Counted from the stretch's first letter, positions 54,015 to 62,863 are shown. The stretch is 64,000 nucleotides of DNA from Candidatus Gastranaerophilales bacterium (GCA_944324845.1 CALUXX010000005.1:1-64000); one strand, 5' to 3'. The notes: generated by a model from the letters alone, not told the origin. Program-made: numbers and translations.

Positions 54015-57000
54015 ATGAAGAGAGTTTTTGCATTTGATTTAGGAAAAGCAAGTATAGGTTATTGTGTAAGAGAAGATTTAGAAATAAAAGAAGCTAATTC
54101 AATTATTATTGATAAAGATCATTCTGAAATTATTTCATTAAGAGATAGACGCAGAGTTAAAAGAACTTTAGAGGCTCATAAGGCGCGTGAAAACTATTTT
54201 ATAAATATCTGGCATGAGTGTGGACTAATTCCTTTATCTACAAGTGATGACAGATTTAAGCAGGAATTTGGTAAAGGTAATGATTCTACAATATACACAT
54301 CATGCCTGTTAAGAATTGCGCTTTTACAAAATAAAAAATTAGAAGAGTGGCAAATATTTAAAGCCATATATAATGCAATTCAAAGAAGGGGATATGATCC
54401 CAATTTAGCTTGGAAATCAGCACTGACAGATGATGACAAAGAAAATACCGAACTGGTACAAAAATATACACAAGAAAATGGATTTGAACTTATTCAAAAT
54501 GAGGAATATAAATATCCTTGTTATTATGATGCTATCAGATTAGGACTTTGGAATGAAACAGAGCCAAATAAATTCAATGCAAAAGTTCAAAATCCAATTA
54601 AAGTAAGATGTACTTCATATGTAGCTCCTCGTAAACTTGTAGAAAAAGAACTTAAACAACTTTGGTTAAATGCACAAAAACAATTACCACAACTCAACAA
54701 ATATAAAGTTGAACAATTTTTATATGGCGAATATGAAGAAGCATACGGATCATATCTAAATCCAGATTACCAAAAGTATTTGGGGACAGAACATGACTGG
54801 CAAGGTGTTTTAGGACAAAAAATACCAAGATTTGATAATAGAATAATCTCTAAATGTAAATTATTACCTAAAAGAAATGTATGTAAGGCAAATACTATAG
54901 AGAATGTAAGTATAGTCTTATTATTAAAACTTAAAAACTTACGTTTGAATTGTACAGATGGCAATAAAATCTTATTAAGTTCCGAAGATATAGCACAGAT
55001 TTATGAAAATTGGTTAAAAAAAGTTGAACAAAATGTACAAAAGTACGAAGAAAAAATGTTGAAAGAAGGTAAAGAACCTGATAAAAAAGAAACCAAACTT
55101 GACACTACTATTACAAAAAAAGAAATAGAAAATGTTATACAAAGAACTATTACTGATAAATTAGAGCCGATGAAAGCGAATATTTCTGGACGTTCTTCAT
55201 TCTGTAAACGGGCATGTTTAATTATGAAAAAATTTATTTTATCAGGTGAACTATATCCGAAAAACTTAGATATAAGTGAATTTGTAGATGCACCAACCTG
55301 TAAAAACGGTATAACAGAAGAAGAAATTCGCACAATGTTATCAAAGATTGGCGATTGGAATAAATTATATATTCCTGACAACCGAGATGAGAATGTACAA
55401 ATGTTTGATGATACTCGTCAAAAAACAGATTTAATGATTGGTAATATTACAAATCCTATTGTTAGAAATAGATTACAAATTTTTAGGGATTTACTTTTAT
55501 CATTAGAAAAAGATTATGGAAAACCTGATGAAGTTATTTTTGAGTTTGTTCGAGATGGTGCAGACAATTCACTATTTGGCAGAGTGAAGGCTCAATCAGT
55601 TGAACAAAACATGAAAAAGCAAGAAAAAGAAAATGCTTTAATTGTTGAAGAATTAAAAAAAGCCAATGCATACAATGCAACAAATTTTGAAAAATTAAAA
55701 TTACTAAAAATGCAAGGTGGGCAATGTATATATTCAGGAAGCAATATTGCGATTAATGATTTTGATAAATGTGAAATAGACCATATATACCCAAGAACAA
55801 TGGGGGGAAATGACGCATTATATAATAGAGTTTTGTGTTACAGAATAGAAAACCAAAACAAACAAGGTAGAACACCTTATGAATGGTTACATTCAGATTC
55901 TGAAAGATGGGCAAACTATGTTAATAGATTAACTAATATTAAAGCAAGTTTAGGTAAAAAGAAATTTGAACTTTTAACAAGCAAACCCGAAGATTGTGCA
56001 AAACTTATTGAAAGTTACAATGGATTAGCCGAAACTAGTCATATAGCGAGAGTAGCGCAACAAATTACCGCACTTGCATTTGATTGGGGTTTACAAGTCG
56101 AAGGTGAAAAAAGACATATTTTTGTAAATAATGGCTCATCAACAAATGCAATAAGACGTAGATATGGATTAAATTCATTACTAGGAAATGATCAAAAGAA
56201 AAACCGTTCAAATGATAAGCACCACGCACTAGATGCAATTTGTATAAGTTTTTCTAGAGATTTCAAATATGATAAAGAGTCTAAAAAAGATGTAATTCAA
56301 GGATTTACAAGGGACGCAGTAAAAAAAGTCATAGATGAAATTATTCCATATCCATATACAAACAAAAAACCATTTAAAGGTAACTTGCGACCTTTAGAAA
56401 CAATATATGGATTAAGAACTTATGGAAACAAATCATATATAACTCAAAGAATATCAATAGAAACAATAGAACAAAAGGATAAAAAAATAAAAACTATTAT
56501 TGATGAAGTTATAAAAAATGATTTATTAGAAAAACTTTCTCAAAAAATGGATGCAAAAGAATGGTTAGCAATGCTACAAAACTATACTCATCCAACAAAG
56601 AAAACCAGAGTTAAAAAAGTTATGGTAGTAGTATCAGAAGGTGCAATAGAAAAAGACTCTAACGATAGAGAAAGAATTGGAGAATTCTGTGATTTTGGAA
56701 CCAAAGGGACAAAACACCAATTCAAACATTCTAAAGGGCATAAAGGTCAAATTTTATACTTTAATGAAAAAGGTACTGTAAAAGTTATGCCTATTTATGC
56801 AAATATGAAAACTTCTGAAGTAAAAGAAAAATTACTAACTATGGGTTGTAAGTTGTATAAAAAAGGTACTGTTTTCTATTCAGGTTGTTTGATTAAAGTA
56901 GATAAACCATTTGATGCAACTGTATATTATAAAGAAACAGATGAAAACGGCAAAGAAAAAACTATTTCGGTTAAACAAACCGTTCCTGAAGGCATTTTCA

Positions 57001-57119
57001 AGTTGAGGACAATTATATGTACTGGATCAACAAAACTAGAAAACAACGTAGGTTTAGAAATTGTAACATCTGCTAGTACTTTAATCAATGCTGGTTTAGG
57101 TATTTATAAAAAATATTGA
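54015..57119 (+). CDS. cas9: Compact type II-C Cas9 nuclease
   Basis: The 1034-aa protein is the RNA-guided effector that cuts both strands of target DNA. Visible parts are RuvC-I FAFDLGKASIGYC (Asp8), the Arg-rich bridge helix (about 42-59), RuvC-II VIFEFVRDG (Glu510), an HNH domain with CEIDHIYPRTMGG (His590) and NQNKQGRTPYEW, and RuvC-III HHALDAI (Asp740). A C-terminal PAM-interacting part follows. All catalytic residues are present. The ATG follows AAAGGGG. Size and the absence of csn2 and cas4 place it in II-C; the region around GYDPNLAWKSAL recalls Akkermansia-type Cas9 (from memory). cas1 follows after 30 bp. Confidence 0.97.
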   Translation: MKRVFAFDLGKASIGYCVREDLEIKEANSIIIDKDHSEIISLRDRRRVKRTLEAHKARENYFINIWHECGLIPLSTSDDRFKQEFGKGNDSTIYTSCLLRIALLQNKKLEEWQIFKAIYNAIQRRGYDPNLAWKSALTDDDKENTELVQKYTQENGFELIQNEEYKYPCYYDAIRLGLWNETEPNKFNAKVQNPIKVRCTSYVAPRKLVEKELKQLWLNAQKQLPQLNKYKVEQFLYGEYEEAYGSYLNPDYQKYLGTEHDWQGVLGQKIPRFDNRIISKCKLLPKRNVCKANTIENVSIVLLLKLKNLRLNCTDGNKILLSSEDIAQIYENWLKKVEQNVQKYEEKMLKEGKEPDKKETKLDTTITKKEIENVIQRTITDKLEPMKANISGRSSFCKRACLIMKKFILSGELYPKNLDISEFVDAPTCKNGITEEEIRTMLSKIGDWNKLYIPDNRDENVQMFDDTRQKTDLMIGNITNPIVRNRLQIFRDLLLSLEKDYGKPDEVIFEFVRDGADNSLFGRVKAQSVEQNMKKQEKENALIVEELKKANAYNATNFEKLKLLKMQGGQCIYSGSNIAINDFDKCEIDHIYPRTMGGNDALYNRVLCYRIENQNKQGRTPYEWLHSDSERWANYVNRLTNIKASLGKKKFELLTSKPEDCAKLIESYNGLAETSHIARVAQQITALAFDWGLQVEGEKRHIFVNNGSSTNAIRRRYGLNSLLGNDQKKNRSNDKHHALDAICISFSRDFKYDKESKKDVIQGFTRDAVKKVIDEIIPYPYTNKKPFKGNLRPLETIYGLRTYGNKSYITQRISIETIEQKDKKIKTIIDEVIKNDLLEKLSQKMDAKEWLAMLQNYTHPTKKTRVKKVMVVVSEGAIEKDSNDRERIGEFCDFGTKGTKHQFKHSKGHKGQILYFNEKGTVKVMPIYANMKTSEVKEKLLTMGCKLYKKGTVFYSGCLIKVDKPFDATVYYKETDENGKEKTISVKQTVPEGIFKLRTIICTGSTKLENNVGLEIVTSASTLINAGLGIYKKY

Positions 57120-57149
57120 TTTTAAGAAATAAATTATTACATGTAGAAT

Positions 57150-58097
57150 ATGAGTTATCATATTCTACATCTTACAACACCTAATTGTTATCTTTCGGTA
57201 GAAAGAGGTCTGTTGTTTTGCAAATTTGATAATGATGAAACAAAAATGATTTCCCTACAAGATATAAAAGCAATTATTGTTGTTACTCATGGCATATCTT
57301 TTTCCAATCACTGTTTAGCTAAACTCTTAGAAAATAATGTTGTTATATTGCATTGTGATAATCGCTATCAGCCGACAGGATGGAGTCTGCCACTAGAAAG
57401 GATAGTTAGAACAAAAGTTTTTTATAATCAAATTGCTAGAAATGAAGTATTTGAAAATGAATTATGGAAAAAAATTTTAAAAGTTAAAGTTTTAAATCAA
57501 GCAAATACTTTAAATTTAATGGGAGATAATGAACACAATTTATTTAGGTTAATTGAAAGACCTTTGATGAGTGAAGCCAATATTGCAAGACAATATTGGG
57601 AACATTATTTTTCTGATATAGGAAATCCTCAAAAGCGAGAACATCAATGGGCAGAAACCTTTGAAAACGGTTGTTTAAACTATGGTTATGCAGTAATTAA
57701 TACTTTAATTTATCGCTCAATAATTATACATGGGCTTATTGCAAGTTTAGGTATTCATCACTTAGGAAAATACAAAAGTACGCCATTGGTCTATGATTTG
57801 ATGGAACCATATAGACCTTTTATTGACTATTACTTCTATGTTTTTTCACAAGAATATGAGAAAGATTATGATACAAAAAATTTTAAAAGTTGGAGTAAAT
57901 ATATTGCAAATTGTATAAAAAATTATAGATTAAAAATTAATGATACCAGTTATAAATTAGTCGATACTATAGATATTTATATAGAAAAAATTACTGATGC
58001 CTATATAAAATATGATTGTTCAAATATATTTGTTCCAAGGATTGAAGAACAATATTTATATATTGATAAACAAAGGAACCGAGAATATGAGGAGTAA
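57150..58097 (+). CDS. cas1: CRISPR integrase Cas1 (type II)
   Basis: The 315-aa protein has type II Cas1 features: HCDNRYQPTGWSLPL early, NGCLNYGYAVINTLIYRSIIIHGL (metal-binding region), LGIHHLGK and the late DLMEPYRPFIDYY. With Cas2 it inserts new spacers at the array. It starts 30 bp after cas9 with a weak ribosome site, so it probably depends on upstream translation, and it overlaps cas2. Confidence 0.96.
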   Translation: MSYHILHLTTPNCYLSVERGLLFCKFDNDETKMISLQDIKAIIVVTHGISFSNHCLAKLLENNVVILHCDNRYQPTGWSLPLERIVRTKVFYNQIARNEVFENELWKKILKVKVLNQANTLNLMGDNEHNLFRLIERPLMSEANIARQYWEHYFSDIGNPQKREHQWAETFENGCLNYGYAVINTLIYRSIIIHGLIASLGIHHLGKYKSTPLVYDLMEPYRPFIDYYFYVFSQEYEKDYDTKNFKSWSKYIANCIKNYRLKINDTSYKLVDTIDIYIEKITDAYIKYDCSNIFVPRIEEQYLYIDKQRNREYEE

Positions 58098-58434
58098 ATA
58101 TCGCATGGGTTGGTTAATAGTATGTTTTGATTTGCCTGTTGGTGATAAGGAAGAAATGCGCCAAGCAAATTCTTTCAGAAAATCCCTACTAAATCAAGGT
58201 TATTTTATGTTACAGAATTCTATCTATGTTCGCTCTTGTGTTACTTATGATAAAACAGAACAGCATATTAGAAACTTGAAAATGATTGCGCCACTAACAG
58301 GAACAATATCTGCATTTTATATAACAGATAGACAATGGAGTCTAGCAGTAAATATTCAACAAATAGATTACAAAAAATCAAAATACCAAAAACAAGCTGG
58401 CGAAAACATAGAAAAGCAGATGACATTTTGGTAA
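58087..58434 (+). CDS. cas2: CRISPR adaptation protein Cas2
   Basis: The 115-aa ferredoxin-like protein starts MRSKYRMGWLIVCFDLPVG, with the first-strand Asp of Cas2, and has SFRKSLLNQGYFMLQNSIYVRSC. The start at 58087 overlaps the cas1 stop; an upstream extension to 58012 lies inside cas1 and lacks family similarity. It bridges two Cas1 dimers in the adaptation complex. It is the last gene of the cas9-cas1-cas2 operon; no csn2 or cas4 follows. Confidence 0.95.
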   Translation: MRSKYRMGWLIVCFDLPVGDKEEMRQANSFRKSLLNQGYFMLQNSIYVRSCVTYDKTEQHIRNLKMIAPLTGTISAFYITDRQWSLAVNIQQIDYKKSKYQKQAGENIEKQMTFW

Positions 58435-58440
58435 TTTTAT

Positions 58441-58568
58441 TATACAATGTTATTATATTAGTATTAAATTCTTAGGATTTAGAGAATGAATTATTTCGTA
58501 CAGTATTGCAGAGGATCTAACTATTCTCTTTTCAATTATGATTGGACTATTAGTTTAAAGTATATTAC
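58441..58568 (-). ncRNA. tracrRNA candidate
   Basis: On the minus strand, 58568 down to about 58535 is an anti-repeat. It pairs with crRNA repeat bases 11-34 with one mismatch and two G-U pairs, then across a small bulge with bases 1-9 (one mismatch). Downstream, AGAGAAT (58523-58529) and ATTCTCT (58481-58487) can form a 7-bp stem. It lies between cas2 and the array and shares the array's direction. The 3' end is uncertain; no T-run terminator is seen. Confidence 0.85.
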
Positions 58569-58574
58569 ATATTC

Positions 58575-58603
58575 ATTATATCATAATTTATTTAATTTGT
58601 ATA
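58575..58603 (-). promoter_or_regulatory. tracrRNA promoter
   Basis: On the minus strand, TATACA (58598-58603), a 17-bp spacer and extended -10 TGATATAAT (58575-58583) predict a start near 58568, exactly where the anti-repeat begins. The promoter inside repeat 1 (58608-58636) also reads into this RNA. Confidence 0.7.
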
Positions 58604-58607
58604 TCCT

Positions 58608-58636
58608 ATTATAACATATTTTAAACTAATAGTAAA
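58608..58636 (-). promoter_or_regulatory. Promoter inside CRISPR repeat 1 (present in every repeat)
   Basis: Minus-strand TTTACT (58631-58636), 17 bp, then TATAAT (58608-58613) with TG one base before it. In the other repeats the same promoter would start transcription within the neighbouring spacer; in repeat 1 it reads through the leader into tracrRNA. The degenerate repeat 19 keeps TGTTATAAT although its crRNA-handle part has changed. Confidence 0.7.
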
Positions 58637-59825
58637 TCAAAACAGTTAGGGCCGCTAACCAAATCGGGAACATATTATAACATATTTTAAACTAATAGTA
58701 AATCAAAACATAGCGACCATTATTATAAAGAATAATATCATTATAACATATTTTAAACTAATAGTAAATCAAAACTAACAGCATTACCTGCAACAATTTG
58801 TAAATTATAACATATTTTAAACTAATAGTAAATCAAAACCATAACAACTACAAAAGAATTTTTGGGAGCATTATAACATATTTTAAACTAATAGTAAATC
58901 AAAACAAGAAAACAAATAATTGCGAGCATGCCTTGATTATAACATATTTTAAACTAATAGTAAATCAAAACGTTGAATTGAACAGACAAGTAAGGGACGC
59001 TATTATAACATATTTTAAACTAATAGTAAATCAAAACCAGCAAATGAAATATTGGAACAGTCATATAATTATAACATATTTTAAACTAATAGTAAATCAA
59101 AACGAAACAGTGAGAGGGTTGCCGTTTTCATCAATTATAACATATTTTAAACTAATAGTAAATCAAAACTTGCGGTTTATAATAATCATATTTTGCACAT
59201 TATAACATATTTTAAACTAATAGTAAATCAAAACATATAGCCACCTCTCTTGTAACTACTTCAAATTATAACATATTTTAAACTAATAGTAAATCAAAAC
59301 GAAAAATCGACCGTTAAAATATAACCGGTAATTATAACATATTTTAAACTAATAGTAAATCAAAACTATTCGTGGCATTGTTCTGGTTGACATTACATTA
59401 TAACATATTTTAAACTAATAGTAAATCAAAACCACCAATAAATTTTATATTCACAATTATATATTATAACATATTTTAAACTAATAGTAAATCAAAACTT
59501 GAGTGGCTTTGAAGAATTTATAAATGGATTATAACATATTTTAAACTAATAGTAAATCAAAACCCTGGCGTGATGATGTTTCAAGGAAATCAATTATAAC
59601 ATATTTTAAACTAATAGTAAATCAAAACTATATTTTTTCAGGTAAAGACGAAAGTTCATTATAACATATTTTAAACTAATAGTAAATCAAAACTTCTTTT
59701 GTTACACCTTTTGCAAGTAACAATTATAACATATTTTAAACTAATAGTAAATCAAAACGAATGTTGAGAGCATATCAACCATTCCAACATTATAACATGT
59801 TTTAAAATTAATAGTAGATCAAAAC
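58608..59825 (-). CRISPR. Type II-C CRISPR array, 19 repeats and 18 spacers
   Basis: The 36-bp repeats begin ATTATAACAT and end AATCAAAAC on the plus strand; 18 are identical. Spacers are 28-30 bp, mostly 30. The last repeat (59789-59825) is 37 bp and degenerate, marking the old end, so new spacers enter beside the cas genes. In crRNA sense (minus strand) each repeat starts GTTTTGATTT and ends TGTTATAAT, an extended -10, with TTTACT 17 bp upstream. Transcription from each repeat is therefore expected, leftward. Confidence 0.97.
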
Positions 59826-59937
59826 TATATTTGTTCTTTGTCTAACTTACATAAGGTAAATAATAATAAACAATTTTAAAAATGTATGGGGGTGTGCTAT
59901 ATTTATATATGAAATACTATTATTTAAGGAAAATAAT

Positions 59938-60138
59938 ATGCCAAGAGGTGGGAAAAGAGAAGGTGCAGGACGTAAAGGTGCAAATAAGCCTACTACAAAA
60001 GCTACGATATATCTTGAAGATAGAGAGTTGCTGAATAATTATGCAAAATCTTTGAATTTGCCAGTAAATGAATTTCTTCACCGAATAATCAATAATGAAC
60101 GATTTAGCGCATTTATTAAAGATTTAGAGACAAATTAA
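59938..60138 (+). CDS. Small DNA-binding-like protein, 66 aa (island cargo)
   Basis: It starts PRGGKREGAGRKGANKPTTKATIYLED, the Gly/Arg-rich start common in small phage and mobile-element proteins. It continues as a ribbon-helix-helix-like segment (ATIYLEDRELLNNYAKSLNLPVNEFLHRIINN). The ATG follows AAGGA. It lies between the array and the right att site. It may regulate element genes; no toxin partner is adjacent. Confidence 0.65.
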   Translation: MPRGGKREGAGRKGANKPTTKATIYLEDRELLNNYAKSLNLPVNEFLHRIINNERFSAFIKDLETN

Positions 60139-60140
60139 CT

Positions 60141-60169
60141 TGTGACATTTTTGTGACAGAAATGTGTCA
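60141..60169. promoter_or_regulatory. Candidate integrase arm-type sites, right end
   Basis: TGTGACAT (60141), TGTGACA (60152) and TGTGTCA (60163) are spaced by exactly 11 bp. This matches the two words at the left end (50857, 50868). The stretch 60170-60289 is AT-rich and otherwise featureless. Confidence 0.6.
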
Positions 60170-60289
60170 AAATCTATCCAAAAGTATCTAAAAATTTGTA
60201 GAATAAAATATATAAAAATGCTTGAAAATTCAATATTTATATAATATTATCCAAAAAGAGATAAATTTATCTAAAAGGGTTAATTCTCT

Positions 60290-60332
60290 TTCCCAAGGAG
60301 AAGATCGCGAGTTCGAGTCTCGTTGCCCGCTA
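60290..60332. repeat. Right attachment repeat (displaced tRNA-Gly 3' end)
   Basis: The 43-bp core is identical to 50723-50765. It lacks the 5' half of the tRNA, so it is not a tRNA gene but the original 3' end pushed away by integration. Host sequence resumes after it. Confidence 0.93.
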
Positions 60333-60372
60333 ACTTTTGTAAGATTATTTGGGGAATAGGTGTGAGGTTTTT

Positions 60373-61284
60373 ATGTCGTATTATGATGAATTATTAAAAA
60401 AAATTCCCAAAATTAAAAGATTTTTGGATTCCGGGGATAATTGCACTATTTATCATTATACGAAGCCTGAAAAACTTTTGAATATTTTATCTGGTGGTAC
60501 AATTCGTTTTTCTAATGCCTTGTATCTTAATGACAAGGAAGAAATAGCTTATTCTTACAAACTTATTATTGAATTGATTGACCAAACTGAAAATCTTAAT
60601 CAGGATCTTTTCGAAAAAATAAAAAATCATTTTAATAATAAATATAAACATATTGTTGATGGAAATACTGATTTTGTTAATAAATTAGAGTATTTTACAA
60701 CTTCTTTTTCCACTGAAAGTGATAATTTAACGCTTTGGAATAATTATGCTAAAGGGAAAAATTATACCGGTTATAACATTGGGTTTGATAAACAAAAACT
60801 TGTGGGTGAGATGGATCAAAATAATTATCTTCCGATTTTTGGAAGTGTTATTTATGATAAGCAAAAACAGATTAAAATTATTCGTGCTATTTTTAAAAAA
60901 TGGAACAGCCTTTTTGAAAGAGCATTAAAATCTAAAAAATCTAATGAGGTTAAATTGTTTGATATCTTGTTTGAGCTTGTTGATATATTAAGTATTGTGA
61001 GTATATTTTTCAAAAATCCTCAGTTCAAAAATGAGCATGAATATCGTATTGTTATGGTGAATGTTTTTGGGGCTGAAAATTCTAAACCTACAGGTGTTGT
61101 TGAAAAAAATGGTTTATTTGTTCCGTATCTTGAATATCATTTTTCTAAGGATTCGGTTGTTTCTGTTAATATCGGACCAACTTTTGATGAAAATATCTTC
61201 TATACAAGTACAAATAGAATGCTTTTGAATTATGGTTATCAAGGTAAAGAGGTTAAGCGTTCTAAAATTCCTTTGAGATATTAG
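60373..61284 (+). CDS. DUF2971 family protein
   Basis: From ATG 60373 (MSYYDELLKKIPK), five bases after GAGG, the protein is 303 aa. It has the DUF2971 pattern: IYHYTKPEKLLNILSGGTIRFSNALYLNDKEEIAY, then FTTSFSTESDNLTLWNNYAKGKNYTGYNIGFD. The family is widespread, of unknown function, and sometimes seen near defence genes. It sits right beside the island but outside the att repeat. It overlaps the next, convergent gene by 4 bp. Confidence 0.75.
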   Translation: MSYYDELLKKIPKIKRFLDSGDNCTIYHYTKPEKLLNILSGGTIRFSNALYLNDKEEIAYSYKLIIELIDQTENLNQDLFEKIKNHFNNKYKHIVDGNTDFVNKLEYFTTSFSTESDNLTLWNNYAKGKNYTGYNIGFDKQKLVGEMDQNNYLPIFGSVIYDKQKQIKIIRAIFKKWNSLFERALKSKKSNEVKLFDILFELVDILSIVSIFFKNPQFKNEHEYRIVMVNVFGAENSKPTGVVEKNGLFVPYLEYHFSKDSVVSVNIGPTFDENIFYTSTNRMLLNYGYQGKEVKRSKIPLRY

Positions 61285-62726
61285 CTGGCGAGCGAGTCCA
61301 TTCTCAAGGTATTTAGTATGTATGTTGGAGTTAATGAAGCATTAGGATTTTTTGAGTTTACGGTTTTACATATATTATCTAAATGTGTGTATAGCGGATC
61401 TTTTAGGGCTGCCATTTCTGCTTCTCTGGCTCCAATTTCTAATGGTGATTTTAGGTATTGGGTAAATGTTCCATTTAGAGGTTTTTGTGCAATCATTCGT
61501 GCTGTTTCTGCTGCTTTTTCGGCTGTTCTTGGCTGTGATATCATTTCTTTTGTCATTGCTTGATATATGTTTTTGCCCATCTCTGTCGGCATCATTGTAT
61601 TTAGACCTTTTTCGATAACTATTCTTGCATATTGGTCGATATGTTCTCTTTCGTGTATTGTTACTATTATTCTTTTTAATTCAGGACTCAAATTTTTATA
61701 TGCTTTTTGAAGTTCATTGTATTTATCAACAATACTTGCGGCAATTTCTTCTACTATTGTTTTGTTGGTTTCTTTATCTAAAAATGTAAATTTATAAGTA
61801 TCATTAGTCTTTTTTATTTCTAATGTTTTATATTTGTCTACTGCAGGGATTCTTGTTTTGTTATCATTTATAATAATAGTACATGTGTTGCCTATGGCTT
61901 TTCCTGCTGTGAATTCCGGTAGTGTTTGATATTCTAATTGAGGTTTTGTGTGTATATTATACTTTTGTGCCCATTTTTCTAATACAACCTCAGGAAGTTT
62001 GTCATATTCTACATTATAATCCGCAAGTTCTTGTTTTAGTGTTTTAAGTTCTGCGGGGCTTAAGTTTTTGATACTTTTTAGTTCTTGTGCTGTTGCTTGT
62101 TTAAAATAGATACTTCTTTCAAGTTCGGCATTGTATTTTGGGTTTGTTACTGTATCTATTACTTCAGAAAATTTTTTCTGGTTAAATAATTCTTTGTTTA
62201 TTCCGATTTTTCCATATTTAGCGAAGGTCTTTAATTTTGTTATTGATTTTGGTACAAAAGGTAAAGATAATGCTAAATCTACTGTGTCTTCGCCAATAGT
62301 TTCTAAATTTTTTCTTGCTATATCATATTCTTCATTGCGATTATTTTTAGCAAATTCAAGACAATGTTTTGTTGTTTTTATTGTGGCAAAAGTTGCAAAT
62401 CCAACAGCAAGAGCACTTCCGCCTACTGCTATTGGAATTCCTATTATTGGTAATATTGATAACCCTGCTGTAATCCCTACTAGTCCTAATAGGCATTTAG
62501 GATTTTCAAACATTTCTTTGGCTGTCGATATACATTGTTGTTTTATTCCTTCCCATAATATTTGCATGCCCTCATCAAATTTAATGGGTTTGTTATTTAG
62601 GTTCGTGTTGGTAGTATTACTATTGCCAAAATTAACAGAAGACTTGTTATATTGATTTGTCCTGTAATCAATATAATTTCCATTATTATTGTATCTCTGT
62701 GTATTAAAATTATCTACTCGTATCAT
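61281..62726 (-). CDS. Membrane protein with HEREH zincin-like motif
   Basis: The protein is 481 aa from ATG 62726; a TTG nine bases earlier is possible, and neither has a clear ribosome site. The N-terminal tail is Asn-rich and disordered, with SSVNFGNSN. Two hydrophobic segments (about 80-115) follow. The C-terminal half has IHEREHIDQYAR, an HExxH zinc-protease-like motif. No family is recognised; a membrane-anchored metallopeptidase is a guess. Confidence 0.6.
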   Translation of the reverse strand: MIRVDNFNTQRYNNNGNYIDYRTNQYNKSSVNFGNSNTTNTNLNNKPIKFDEGMQILWEGIKQQCISTAKEMFENPKCLLGLVGITAGLSILPIIGIPIAVGGSALAVGFATFATIKTTKHCLEFAKNNRNEEYDIARKNLETIGEDTVDLALSLPFVPKSITKLKTFAKYGKIGINKELFNQKKFSEVIDTVTNPKYNAELERSIYFKQATAQELKSIKNLSPAELKTLKQELADYNVEYDKLPEVVLEKWAQKYNIHTKPQLEYQTLPEFTAGKAIGNTCTIIINDNKTRIPAVDKYKTLEIKKTNDTYKFTFLDKETNKTIVEEIAASIVDKYNELQKAYKNLSPELKRIIVTIHEREHIDQYARIVIEKGLNTMMPTEMGKNIYQAMTKEMISQPRTAEKAAETARMIAQKPLNGTFTQYLKSPLEIGAREAEMAALKDPLYTHLDNICKTVNSKNPNASLTPTYILNTLRMDSLAS

Positions 62727-62863
62727 GGTAATCAATTTTTATTTTTTTATTATAAAACATGTAATAAATTTTTTTGCTACATTTATAAGATAAATTTACA
62801 CTAAATGTCTATTTATTTTTTTGTTATCTGATATTATAATGAAGTCTTAAAGGGAGGGCAAAT

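Larger units (their letters stand above)
50723..60332. mobile_element. Integrative island carrying a type II-C CRISPR-Cas9 system
   Basis: The element is bounded by a perfect 43-bp direct repeat, the 3' part of tRNA-Gly, with 9,567 bp from copy to copy. It has a tyrosine integrase next to the intact tRNA, an excisionase-like HTH, an HNH endonuclease, cas9-cas1-cas2, tracrRNA, the CRISPR array and a small DNA-binding protein. TGTGACA words repeat every 11 bp just inside both ends. No conjugation, replication or phage structural genes are present, so it is probably mobilised in trans or only by excision and transformation. Confidence 0.9.

Noticed and set aside
58435-58607. A csn2 or cas4 gene after cas2 (type II-A or II-B)
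   Set aside because: The gap before the array is 173 bp and holds the tracrRNA; no frame is present, so II-C is the best call.
58933-59205. Open frame inside the CRISPR array encoding repeated IITYFKLIVNQN
   Set aside because: It is produced by translating the repeats; there is no ribosome site, and spacers change within it.
59938-60138. Antitoxin of a toxin-antitoxin pair
   Set aside because: It has a ribbon-helix-helix-like shape, but no toxin frame lies on either side.
60290-60332. Second tRNA-Gly gene
   Set aside because: Only the 3' half is present; the 5' acceptor, D arm and 5' anticodon stem are missing. It is the displaced att copy.
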